From Holophagales bacterium (GTDB taxonomy: Bacteria; Acidobacteriota; Thermoanaerobaculia; UBA5066): DNA of 64,000 bases. The notes under the pieces are model-generated. The model saw only the letters and a program-made list of their open reading frames with translations, was not told the DNA's origin and did no database searches. Position 1 is the first letter of the stretch, and each line of letters begins with the position of its first letter. The stretch lies in the NCBI GenBank assembly GCA_016719485.1, contig JADJZB010000020.1:333438-397437 (forward strand), written 5' to 3'. Of this stretch, positions 24,907 through 32,933 are shown one piece after another. Made by a program: the position numbers and the translations under genes.

Positions 24907-24935
24907 TTGACAAATGGTCATTCCACTAGCATCTT
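24907..24935 (+). promoter_or_regulatory. Sigma-70-like promoter with embedded operator (site 3)
   Basis: Consensus -35 TTGACA at 24907–24912; 17 bp further a weak -10 CATCTT (24930–24935). The operator TGGTCATTCCA (24915–24925) lies inside the spacer, a classical repressor position. It would drive the larA-like and PfkB kinase genes. Confidence 0.5.
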
Positions 24936-24999
24936 GGGCGGGCCGGCCGGACCATTCCGGGGTCCCGGGAGGCCGGCGGGCGGGACGGGAGCGCGCGAC

Positions 25000-26260
25000 A
25001 TGCGGATCGGACACGGACACGTGGATCGGCCCCTCTCGACGGAGGAGGTCGGGGCCATCGTCGGGCAGGCGGTCGCGGCTCTCGACCGGCGCTGGCGGCG
25101 CATCCTCGTCCTCGTTCCGGACGGCACGAGGACGATGCCGCTGCCGCTCCTCGTCGACCTCCTGGAAGAGATGCTCGGTCCCGCGACCGATGCCCTCGAC
25201 TACCTCGTCGCCCTCGGGACCCACCGGCCGATGACCGACGAGCAGCTCGGGCGCCTGCTCGGCCGGCGGGTACGCAACGGCAGGGCCGGACGGAGCCGCG
25301 TTTTCAACCACGCGTCCGACGCCGGCTCGCTGACGCGCGTCGGGACGATCTCCGCCGCGGAGGTGGGGGAGATCACCCGGGGGGCTCCTGCACGAGGAGG
25401 TCCCCGTCCGCGTGAACCGCCTGGTGTTCGACTACGACGCCGTCCTCGTGTGCGGCCCGGTGTTCCCGCACGAGGTCGTCGGGTTCTCCGGGGGGAACAA
25501 GTACTTCTTTCCCGGCATCGCGGGGCCGGAGGTGATCAACCTGACGCACTGGCTCGGGGCTCTCCTCTCGAGCTACGAGGTCATCGGGTCGGGCTACACG
25601 CCGGTGCGCGCCCTCATCGACCGCGCGGCGGCGCTCATCGACCGGCCCAAGGCCTGCTTCTCGGCCGTCGTCACGCACGAGGGTCTGGCCGGGCTCTTCT
25701 TCGGCGATCCGCACGAGGCGTGGCTCGCGGCGTCCGAGCTTTCCTCCCGCGTCCACATCACGTGGGTCGGCGCGCCCTACCGACAAGTCGTCTCGGTGAT
25801 GCCTCCGATGTACGAGGACCTCTGGACGGCAGCGAAGGGGATGTACAAGGTCGAGCCGGCCGTGGCCGACGGCGGGGAGGTCGTCCTCTACGCGCCGCAC
25901 CTCTCCGAGGTGAGCTACACGCACGGGCCCGCGATCGAGGAGGTCGGCTACCATTGCCGCGACTACTTCCTCGCGCAGTGGGAACGGTTCCGCCACCACC
26001 CGTGGGGCGTCCTCGCGCACGCGACGCACCTCAAGGGGCTCGGGCGCTACGACGCGTCGACGGGCGTCGAGACGCCGCGGGTCACGGTCACCCTCGCGAC
26101 GGCGATCCCCGAGGGGAAATGCCGGAAGCTGAACCTCGGATACCTCGATCCGGCTTCGGTCGACCTCGAGGCGTTGAAGGGCCGGGAGGGCGAGGGGATT
26201 CTCGTCGTTCCGCGGGCGGGAGAACGGCTCTACAAGGTCCGGCGGGACGCCGGGGCCTGA
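25000..26260 (+). pseudogene. LarA-like (DUF2088) nickel-pincer racemase/epimerase, frameshifted
   Basis: One gene split by a single extra base near 25376–25384 (CACCCGGGGGGC). Removing one base joins GEIT to GGLLHEEVPVRVNRL, restoring the family sequence of about 419 residues. Lactate-racemase-family signatures occur on both sides: DGTRTMP and GTHRPMT before the break, and PHEVVGFSGGNKYFFPGIAG and THEGLAGLFFG after it. These include the His, Arg and Lys positions used by LarA to bind substrate and the nickel-pincer cofactor. Family members racemise or epimerise 2-hydroxy acids, including sugar acids. Conserved residues in both halves argue for a sequencing error or a very recent mutation. 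It precedes the PfkB kinase by 53 bp. Confidence 0.75.
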
Positions 26261-26313
26261 CGAAAGGACGGAGGCATGACGCATCCCTCGGTGACGGCTT
26301 CCAGGGGACAGCG

Positions 26314-27396
26314 ATGAAGAGCCCGCTCGAGATCCGACCCGGCGGCGCGTTCGACTTCGTCTCACTGGGGGCGCTCGTCCACCGCCTCGACCCCGGCCTC
26401 ATCCCCTTCCGCAAGGCGACCGAGTGCCGCATCCACGTCAGCGGTGGCGAGTTCAACTGCGCCGCGAACCTCGCGGACTGCTTCCGGATGAAGACCGCCG
26501 TCGTCTCGGCGATGGTCGACTCCCCGATCGGCGGCCTCATCGAGGAGCGCGTGAGGGCGATGGGCGTCAAGGGGATCTGGCGCCGCTTCGAGCACGACGG
26601 CGTCACCGGCCCGAACATGGCGGCCGTCTACAGCGACCGGGGCTTCGGGGTCCGTCCGCCCGTCGTCTTCTACAACCGGGCCAACGAGGCCGCCGCGCTC
26701 CTCGCCCCGGGCGACGTCGACTGGGACGGCCTCTTCGCCTCGGGCGTCAGGTGGCTGCACAGCGGCGGCATCTTCGCCGCGCTCTCCGAGACGACGGCCG
26801 AGCTGATCGTGGAGGGGATGAGGAAGGCCCGCGCGGCGGGGGCCGTCACCTCGTTCGACCTCAACTACCGGGCCAAGCTCTGGAAGATCTCCGGTGGCGA
26901 GGGGCGGGCCGTCGAGGTGATCCGGCGGATCGTCGAGAACGTCGACGTGCTCGTCGGGAACGAGGAAGACCTGCAGAAAGGGCTCGGCATCGCGGGACCG
27001 GAAGTCGCCGCGACGTCGAAGCTCGACCCGGCCGCGTTCTTCGGCATGATCGACACCGTCGTCTCCCGGCACCCGGGCGTGAAGATCGTCGCGACGACCT
27101 TGCGCGAGGTCCTCTCGACGAACCGGCACCGCTGGAGCGCCGTGGCCTGGGTGGACGGCACGACGATCGCGGCCCCGACGGCCGATCTCGACGTCCTCGA
27201 TCGCGTCGGCGGGGGGGACGGCTTCGCGTCGGGCTTCTTCTACGGCCTGCTCTCTGGCGAGACGCCGGAAGAGTCGCTGAAGCTCGGCTGGGCGCACGGC
27301 GCGCTTCTGACGACGTTCCCCGGCGACACGACGATGGCGACGCTCGAGGACGTTCGCGCCTTCGCGAAGGGGGGCTCGGCCCGGATCCAGCGCTGA
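26314..27396 (+). CDS. PfkB-family sugar kinase (2-keto-3-deoxygluconate kinase-like)
   Basis: 360 residues, ribokinase fold. GGEFNCAANLADCF (44–57) is the substrate-side GG motif and DRVGGGDGFASGF (297–309) the ATP/anion-hole motif with catalytic D302; Val-Gly replaces the usual Thr-Gly. The placement after uxuB/uxaE genes suggests KdgK, phosphorylating 2-keto-3-deoxygluconate, but the sequence alone does not exclude another sugar acid such as gluconate. AGGGGACAGCG precedes the ATG. An ATG at 26276 is in another frame and gives only a 13-residue peptide. Confidence 0.82.
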   Translation: MKSPLEIRPGGAFDFVSLGALVHRLDPGLIPFRKATECRIHVSGGEFNCAANLADCFRMKTAVVSAMVDSPIGGLIEERVRAMGVKGIWRRFEHDGVTGPNMAAVYSDRGFGVRPPVVFYNRANEAAALLAPGDVDWDGLFASGVRWLHSGGIFAALSETTAELIVEGMRKARAAGAVTSFDLNYRAKLWKISGGEGRAVEVIRRIVENVDVLVGNEEDLQKGLGIAGPEVAATSKLDPAAFFGMIDTVVSRHPGVKIVATTLREVLSTNRHRWSAVAWVDGTTIAAPTADLDVLDRVGGGDGFASGFFYGLLSGETPEESLKLGWAHGALLTTFPGDTTMATLEDVRAFAKGGSARIQR

Positions 27397-27434
27397 GGTG
27401 GCACCGGAGCAGGCGGGCTCGGTCGGCCGTCCCG

Positions 27435-29366
27435 TCAGATGCCGGTTTTCAGCACCGCCCGGAGCACCTCGCCCACGCTCCAGGCCTGCGCGACGCAGCC
27501 GCCCGGGCGGTGCGGCGGGTCGCCGTCGAAGACCTCCGGGAGCTGACCGAGGCCGGGCCCGAAGAGGTGCTCGACGAGCGGTGCGAGCCACGCGGAGGCC
27601 GCCCGGCGGCTGTCGGGGGTGTTCCCGCGGACGGCGAGGTGGGCGTCGACGAGCGGACCGAGGAGCCAGGGCCATGCGGTGCCCTGGTGGTAGGCGGCGT
27701 CCCGTTCGACGGGCCCGCCCTCGAAGCGGCCGCGGTAGTCGGGGTGCGCGGGGTCGAGGGTCCGGACGCCGTACGGGGTGAGGAGGCGCTCTTCCACGAC
27801 GCGCAGAACACTCGCGGCGCGGGCGCCGGTGAGGAGCGGCCGGTGGAGCGACAGCGCGAAGAGCTGGTTGGGACGGAGCGTGAGGTCGCGCGACCCGTCG
27901 GGCGCGACGACGTCGGCGAGGTAGCCCGCCCGCTCGTCCCAGAAGAGGGCGCCGAAGCTCTCGCGCGCCTGGTCGGCGAGCGCGAGGAGGCGCGCCGCGG
28001 TGAAGGCGTCGCCGAGGTTCGCGGCGTAGAGGGCGACGGTGCGCAGGGCGTTGTGCCAGAGCGCCTGGACCTCCACCGGCTTGCCGGTGCGCGGGGTGAC
28101 GACGCGTCCGTCGACCTTGGCGTCCATCCAGGTCAGCTGCTGGCCGGGCTCGCCGGAGGTCAGGAGGGCGTCGACGTCGGCGCGGATGCCGAAGCGGGTT
28201 CCCCGCAGGTGCCGCTCGACGATCTCGACGAGGAGCGGGTAGACCTGACGGAGGAACGACTCGTCGCGGGCCGCCTCGTGATAGGCGCGCACCGCCTCGA
28301 CGAACCAGAGAGTCCCGTCGACGTTGTTGTACTCGGGCTCGGTTCCCTCGTCGGGAAAGCGGTTGGGAACCATGCCACGGTCGACGTACCGCGCGAAGGT
28401 CTCGAGGACCGACCGGGCGACGTCGAACCGGCGCGTGGCGAGGAGGAGACCCGGCAGGGCGATCATCGCGTCGCGCCCCCAGTCCGTGAACCAGGGATAG
28501 CCGGCGATGATGGTCCAGCCCTCGCCGCGCTTCACGACGAACCGGTCGGCGGCCGAGCGCAGGAGTCGGAGGAGGCGGCGGTCGGAGCCGGCGCCTTCGA
28601 CGCGCCGGCGGCGCTTCTCCTCGGCGGCCCGCAGCGCCGGAACGTCTCCGGCCGTGCGGTCGCCGAGGGTGGCGACGAGCGCCGCCTCCCCGCGGGCCGA
28701 GAGGTCCCACGTGCAGGAGAGGGGCGAGAAGAGGTCCTCGGTGAACTCGAAGCCGCGGTCGCGGTCGAGGTCGTACTCCAGCCCGCGGTACCAGAAGAAC
28801 GTCTCGGAGACGCTCCCGGCGTCGTGCGCGAGGCGCAGGTCGGGGAGGTCGGCGCACGGGTGGAGGCGGATGGAGTCCTCCTCCCTCACGACCGCGGGGT
28901 CGCAGGGCGTCTCCGGCCCGCGCAGGTCGTGGTGGCCGCGGTAGACCAGAAGCGGCCGGACCTCGAGGCGGACCGGTTCCGCGGACTCGGATGTGAGCTC
29001 CCAGCAGACGACGGCGGTTTCCTCCCCGTGGACGAGGAAGAACGTCCGCTTCAGCTTTACGCCTCCGGCCTCGTACTCCCACGTCGGGAGCGGATCGATG
29101 CGGAAGGTGCGCAGGTGGAGGTCGCCGCGAGGGTGGAGCCGGCCGGCGTAGCGGTTGACCGAAAGGTCGTACCGCTCTTCGCCGACGACGAGCGTCTCCT
29201 CGAGCTTGCCGAGGAGAACGGCGCGCCCGGTCGGGGGCGAGGTGGCCGCGACGAGGAGGCCGTGGTACCGGCGTGCATTGCGGCCCGAGACGGTCGACAG
29301 CGCGAAGCCGCCGAGACCGTTGGTCTCGAGCCACTCGGCGTCCGGGAGGAGCGGGAGTCCGTTCAT
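27435..29366 (-). CDS. Amylo-alpha-1,6-glucosidase (glycogen debranching enzyme type)
   Basis: 643 residues. N-terminal GDE_N-type beta domain starting LETNGLGGFALSTVSGRNARRYHGLLVA, then an (alpha/alpha)6 catalytic domain with WFTDWGRDAMIALPGLLLATRRF, NNVDGTLWFVEAVRAY, LTWMDAKVDG, VEVQALWHNALR and YHQGTAWPWLLGP. These are the hallmarks of archaeal/bacterial debranching enzymes (GH133 type). The conserved Asp residues of TDWGRD and WMDAK include the likely acid/base pair. Cytoplasmic; removes alpha-1,6 branches in glycogen or maltodextrins. No signal peptide. It converges with the kinase gene. Confidence 0.9.
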   Translation of the reverse strand: MNGLPLLPDAEWLETNGLGGFALSTVSGRNARRYHGLLVAATSPPTGRAVLLGKLEETLVVGEERYDLSVNRYAGRLHPRGDLHLRTFRIDPLPTWEYEAGGVKLKRTFFLVHGEETAVVCWELTSESAEPVRLEVRPLLVYRGHHDLRGPETPCDPAVVREEDSIRLHPCADLPDLRLAHDAGSVSETFFWYRGLEYDLDRDRGFEFTEDLFSPLSCTWDLSARGEAALVATLGDRTAGDVPALRAAEEKRRRRVEGAGSDRRLLRLLRSAADRFVVKRGEGWTIIAGYPWFTDWGRDAMIALPGLLLATRRFDVARSVLETFARYVDRGMVPNRFPDEGTEPEYNNVDGTLWFVEAVRAYHEAARDESFLRQVYPLLVEIVERHLRGTRFGIRADVDALLTSGEPGQQLTWMDAKVDGRVVTPRTGKPVEVQALWHNALRTVALYAANLGDAFTAARLLALADQARESFGALFWDERAGYLADVVAPDGSRDLTLRPNQLFALSLHRPLLTGARAASVLRVVEERLLTPYGVRTLDPAHPDYRGRFEGGPVERDAAYHQGTAWPWLLGPLVDAHLAVRGNTPDSRRAASAWLAPLVEHLFGPGLGQLPEVFDGDPPHRPGGCVAQAWSVGEVLRAVLKTGI

Positions 29367-29418
29367 CGTCTGCGGTAACCGACGAGACGTTACACCGGGA
29401 GGGCGCCCGAGTGCACCC

Positions 29419-29793
29419 TCAGCGGACCCAGACCGTCGTCCGGAAGGTCTTTTCCGGCGGCGCGCTCCTGGCCGTGGCGTAGAAAGCGACGAGGTCGGTG
29501 ACGCCCGGCCGGCGCGCGTGGAACGGGATCCGGACGCTCGCGCCGCCCGGCTGCTCTTCTGCAGGTCCCTTCCGCTCGAGGACCTTCTCGTCCACCTCCA
29601 CCACGAACCACTTCGCCTTCGAGCCGGGTGTGAGGGCCAGGTCGAGGAGGAGCTCGTCGCCGCTGCGGGCCTCGAGAGTCTTGCCCTCCGAGGCGGCGTT
29701 CGCGAGCCAGACGCTTCTCCCCTCCCACGGGCAGCTGCACGCACCGAGGAAAAGCCCGAGGGAGAGCGCGGACGTGGCGAGGAGTCGTCTCAT
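29419..29793 (-). CDS. Small lipoprotein, possible I42 (chagasin-like) inhibitor fold
   Basis: 124 residues. Lipobox LGAC with Cys at residue 19 directs it to a lipid anchor. The mature part is a compact beta domain: SGDELLLDLALTPGSKAKWFV resembles the first inhibitory loop of chagasin-like proteins and FHARRPGVTDLVAFYA the later G-x-F-A-type strand. The resemblance is partial, so I call it only tentatively; it may be a generic beta-sandwich lipoprotein. It is divergent from the RluA gene, 51 bp away. Confidence 0.6.
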   Translation of the reverse strand: MRRLLATSALSLGLFLGACSCPWEGRSVWLANAASEGKTLEARSGDELLLDLALTPGSKAKWFVVEVDEKVLERKGPAEEQPGGASVRIPFHARRPGVTDLVAFYATARSAPPEKTFRTTVWVR

Positions 29794-29844
29794 GGGTCGG
29801 AGTTTAGTCAGGTTCGGCGGTCCGCCGCGCTATTGTCAGGGGTC

Positions 29845-30690
29845 GTGAGCGCCCCTTCCCGTTTCTCCCGCCGCCACCGTGTCGTCGCGGGGGACCCGCC
29901 CGGCGCCGCCGACGTCCTCGCCCGCGTGACCGGACTCTCGAAAGGTGTCGTGAAGGACGCGATGCGCAAGGGGGCCGTCCACGTCGGCCGGTCGGGCCGT
30001 TCTCCGAACCGGCTACGCCGCGAGACGGCGACGGTGCGCCCCGGGGACGTCCTCGAGATCCACTACGACCCCGAGCTCCTCGCCCTTCGCCCGCCCGAGG
30101 CCAGGCTCGTGAAGGACGCCGTCCGCTGGTCCGCGTGGGGCAAGCCGGCAGGCCTCCTCTCTCAGGGGACGGAGTTCGGCGACCACGCCTCGCTCCTGCG
30201 CCAGGTGGAGAAGCTCCTCGATCGTCCGGTGTTTCCCGTCCACCGGCTCGACCGCGAGGTGGAGGGGCTCGTCCTCGTGGCGCACGACGCGACCGCCGCC
30301 GCGGCGCTTTCGGCCCTGCTGAGGGAAGCGAAGGTGGTGAAGCGATACCGCGCCGAGGTCATCGGGAACGTGGAGGCCCGCCGCGGGACGTCGGGGACGA
30401 TCGACCTTCCCGTCGACGACAAGCCGGCGCGGTCGGCGTTCCGGGTCGTCTCCTGGGACCCCTTGCGCGACACGACGACGCTCGACGTGACGATCGAGAC
30501 GGGACGGCACCACCAGATCCGGCGTCACCTCGACGCGATCGGCCACCCCGTCCTCGGCGACCCGCGCTATGGATCCGGGAACAAGAACCGCGAGGGGATG
30601 CGCCTCACGGCCGTCTACCTCGCGTTCCGGGACCCGTTCACGGGAAAGGACGTCGAGCTCTGGTACGGAGAGGAGCCGGTGGCTCCCTAG
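29845..30690 (+). CDS. RluA-family RNA pseudouridine synthase
   Basis: 281 residues. An N-terminal S4-like region (about 18–75: VLARVTGLSKGVVKDAMRKGAVHV) is followed by the catalytic domain with VHRLDREVEGLVL (catalytic D136 in HRLD), VVKRYRAEV, and TGRHHQIRRHLDAIGHPVLGDPRYG. HRLDREVEG replaces the commoner HRLDxxTSG. It converts uridine to pseudouridine in rRNA or tRNA. The GTG start follows CAGGGG by 3 bp; the open frame upstream is non-conserved. Confidence 0.85.
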   Translation: MSAPSRFSRRHRVVAGDPPGAADVLARVTGLSKGVVKDAMRKGAVHVGRSGRSPNRLRRETATVRPGDVLEIHYDPELLALRPPEARLVKDAVRWSAWGKPAGLLSQGTEFGDHASLLRQVEKLLDRPVFPVHRLDREVEGLVLVAHDATAAAALSALLREAKVVKRYRAEVIGNVEARRGTSGTIDLPVDDKPARSAFRVVSWDPLRDTTTLDVTIETGRHHQIRRHLDAIGHPVLGDPRYGSGNKNREGMRLTAVYLAFRDPFTGKDVELWYGEEPVAP

Positions 30691-30712
30691 CCTCGCCGCA
30701 CCCTCACGGCTG

Positions 30713-32929
30713 CTAGAAAGACCCCGAGAGCGTCAGGATCGCCCCGCGCCCGGGAGCGAGGACGCTCAGCTCGTCCGCGGAGTCGGCGTAGGCCTTGTCG
30801 AAGACGTTGCGCGCTGAAACCGTGACGGTGAGGAGATCGGAGAAGCGCCAGCCCAGGGAGAGGTCGAACCGGCCGTACCCGGCGACGACGATCTCGCTCG
30901 CGCCGGGCCTTTCGTCCCGCGACATCGCCAGGAAGCGCGCCCGCCAGAAGAAGCCTCCGAAGGGCTCGTGGTCGACCATCAGCTGGGCCGTGGGAGGGAG
31001 GATGTCGGGGGCCCACGTCCCGTCGTCGAGAATCCGCCCCTGCGAGAGCGAGCCGGAGAGGCGCACGACGAGGCGCGGCGCGACCCGCACGTCCGCCTCG
31101 AGCTCGATGCCGGTGATCTCGGCCTCCCCCCGGTTCCTGAAATGGAAGTCGTTCCCTTCGCGGTATCGCTCGATGAGGTCCTCGATCCGGTAGACGTAGC
31201 CCGAGAGGCCGAGGTTCACGACGCCGGCCCGGCCCCGCAGCGAGAGGTCCCACTGGTTCGACGTCTCGGCGGAGAGGTCGGGGTTGCCGACGACGAACCC
31301 GCGGCCCGAGACGCCGCGGAAGTAGCGGTCGGAGAGCGTGGGGTCGCGGAAGCCGCGGGAGAACTGCGCCGAGAGGTTCCACGCGCGCGCGAGGGCCCAC
31401 GACAGCGTGGCGAAGCCGGACAGGGCGCCGTCCGAAGTGGACCGCTCGCCGTAATACCCGCCGGTGTTCTCCGTCGTGACGTGGTCGCCGCGCAGTCCCG
31501 CGGTGAGCGTGAGCTTCTCCCCCGCGAGGGGCAGGTCGCCTTCGACGAACGCCCCGAGGTCCGTCCGCGCCGCGTCCTCGACGGCGACCTCGGTGGCCGT
31601 CGTCGTCGGGCTGCCGGCCGCGTCGAACTCCTCGACGATGTTCAGGGCGACGAGGCCGCTGCGCCCGTTCACGTCCACGCCCAGCCGCAGCCCCGCCGCC
31701 CCGAACGAACGCCGGCCGAGGAGCCGGACGGAGAAGTCCTTCGCGTCGACGTCGGAGAGGGCGTTGCGGAGCGTCGTCGTCGCGGTCGGCCGGCGCTGCC
31801 GGTTCGTGACGATCCCGTAATCCCCGAAGAACGCCCGCAGCTCGAGAGACGAGAAGCCGGCTACTGCCGGGACGTCGAGCCCGAGGCTGAAGCGCGACGA
31901 GTTCTCGCTCGGGTAGAACGTCCGCGTCGTCGGGAGGTCGGCCTGGGGCTTGCCCATGTCGCGGACCTGGTCGAGCTGGTAAGAGGCCCAGAGTCGCGCC
32001 GGGCCCAACGGCATCAGGCCGCGCAGGACGAAGCCGCGGTCCCACACCGCGGAGTTGTCCTGCGTCCCGGCGGGGGACTCGTAGTCGCCCTGGCTCCGCT
32101 GGTAGAGATTCAGCGAGAAGGCGCCGCTTCCCACGGGGATGTTCGCCCCGACGCCCCCGGTCGCCTCCGGGCTCCCGCCGGTGCCGGCGGAGAGGCGGTA
32201 CCGGAATCCCAGGACGTCGAGCTCGGGCATCGGCGTGCGGGCGTGGACGATCCCGCCGAGGGCGTCGGAGCCGTACGCGACGGAGCCCGGGCCGCGCACG
32301 ACCTCGACGGCCTCGAGGGCGAACGGGTTGAGGTACGACGCGGAGGCCCCGGCGCGCCTCTCCGCCGAGACCCGTCCGTCGTCGAGCATCACGAGCGTCC
32401 GCCCGCGCGCCAGGCCCCTCACGACGGGGACGGCGCTCGACGACTCGTCGCTGTTCGACACGCCCGGGAGGCCCTCGACCGCCTCGGCGAGACGGTTCGG
32501 CTGCCGCTCGTCCAGCTCCCTCTTCGAGACGAGCGAGACGGGGTTCGCGGGGGGCGCGAGCAGGGAGGCGGCCGTCCCCGCGGAGACGAAGACCTCGGTG
32601 CTGCGGGCCGCGGGAAGGACGAGGTCGCGGAGGGAATCCGCAGGCGTCCGGCTCTCGACGCGGACGATCCCGAGCCACGCGCCGCTGGGGGAGAAGACAC
32701 CCAGCTCGAACGGCGGTGGCGGCTCGGGCTCGAGCGTCACCTCGCCCTTCGGATCGGCCGCCACGGAGCCCGCACGGCCGAGGACCGAGACGCGAGCGCC
32801 GGGCACCGCCTTCCCGTTCTCGTCCACGACGCGATAGCGCGCCGCCGCGAGCGGGAGGGTGAGGAGCGCGAGCGCGAGCGCGAGGGCTGCCGGGGCCGGT
32901 CGGAGCGGGACGGCGAGAGCGTGGCGCAT
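30713..32929 (-). CDS. TonB-dependent receptor
   Basis: 738 residues. Signal peptide, a CarboxypepD_reg-like domain (about 32–105), then a plug (about 125–225) with RQPNRLAEAVEGLPGV, PVVRGLARGRTLVMLDDGR and VEVVRGPGSVAYGSDALGGIV, and a 22-strand barrel ending GAILTLSGSF. This is the cobalamin/siderophore-receptor layout. The start is 4 bp after the stop of an NRAMP-like transporter, so the two are very likely coupled; a metal or metal-chelate substrate is inferred. Confidence 0.9.
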   Translation of the reverse strand: MRHALAVPLRPAPAALALALALLTLPLAAARYRVVDENGKAVPGARVSVLGRAGSVAADPKGEVTLEPEPPPPFELGVFSPSGAWLGIVRVESRTPADSLRDLVLPAARSTEVFVSAGTAASLLAPPANPVSLVSKRELDERQPNRLAEAVEGLPGVSNSDESSSAVPVVRGLARGRTLVMLDDGRVSAERRAGASASYLNPFALEAVEVVRGPGSVAYGSDALGGIVHARTPMPELDVLGFRYRLSAGTGGSPEATGGVGANIPVGSGAFSLNLYQRSQGDYESPAGTQDNSAVWDRGFVLRGLMPLGPARLWASYQLDQVRDMGKPQADLPTTRTFYPSENSSRFSLGLDVPAVAGFSSLELRAFFGDYGIVTNRQRRPTATTTLRNALSDVDAKDFSVRLLGRRSFGAAGLRLGVDVNGRSGLVALNIVEEFDAAGSPTTTATEVAVEDAARTDLGAFVEGDLPLAGEKLTLTAGLRGDHVTTENTGGYYGERSTSDGALSGFATLSWALARAWNLSAQFSRGFRDPTLSDRYFRGVSGRGFVVGNPDLSAETSNQWDLSLRGRAGVVNLGLSGYVYRIEDLIERYREGNDFHFRNRGEAEITGIELEADVRVAPRLVVRLSGSLSQGRILDDGTWAPDILPPTAQLMVDHEPFGGFFWRARFLAMSRDERPGASEIVVAGYGRFDLSLGWRFSDLLTVTVSARNVFDKAYADSADELSVLAPGRGAILTLSGSF

Positions 32930-32933
32930 GGGG

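Larger units (their letters stand above)
24590..24999. other. 410-bp divergent intergenic region between uxuB and larA-like genes
   Basis: No convincing gene is present; short frames here lack RBS and conserved content. The region holds two operator-like sites (separate entries), an 11-bp palindrome CGAAAATTTCG near 24699–24709, and a lower-GC promoter stretch close to each end. RBS-like GGAGAAC precedes uxuB on the - strand. Confidence 0.6.
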
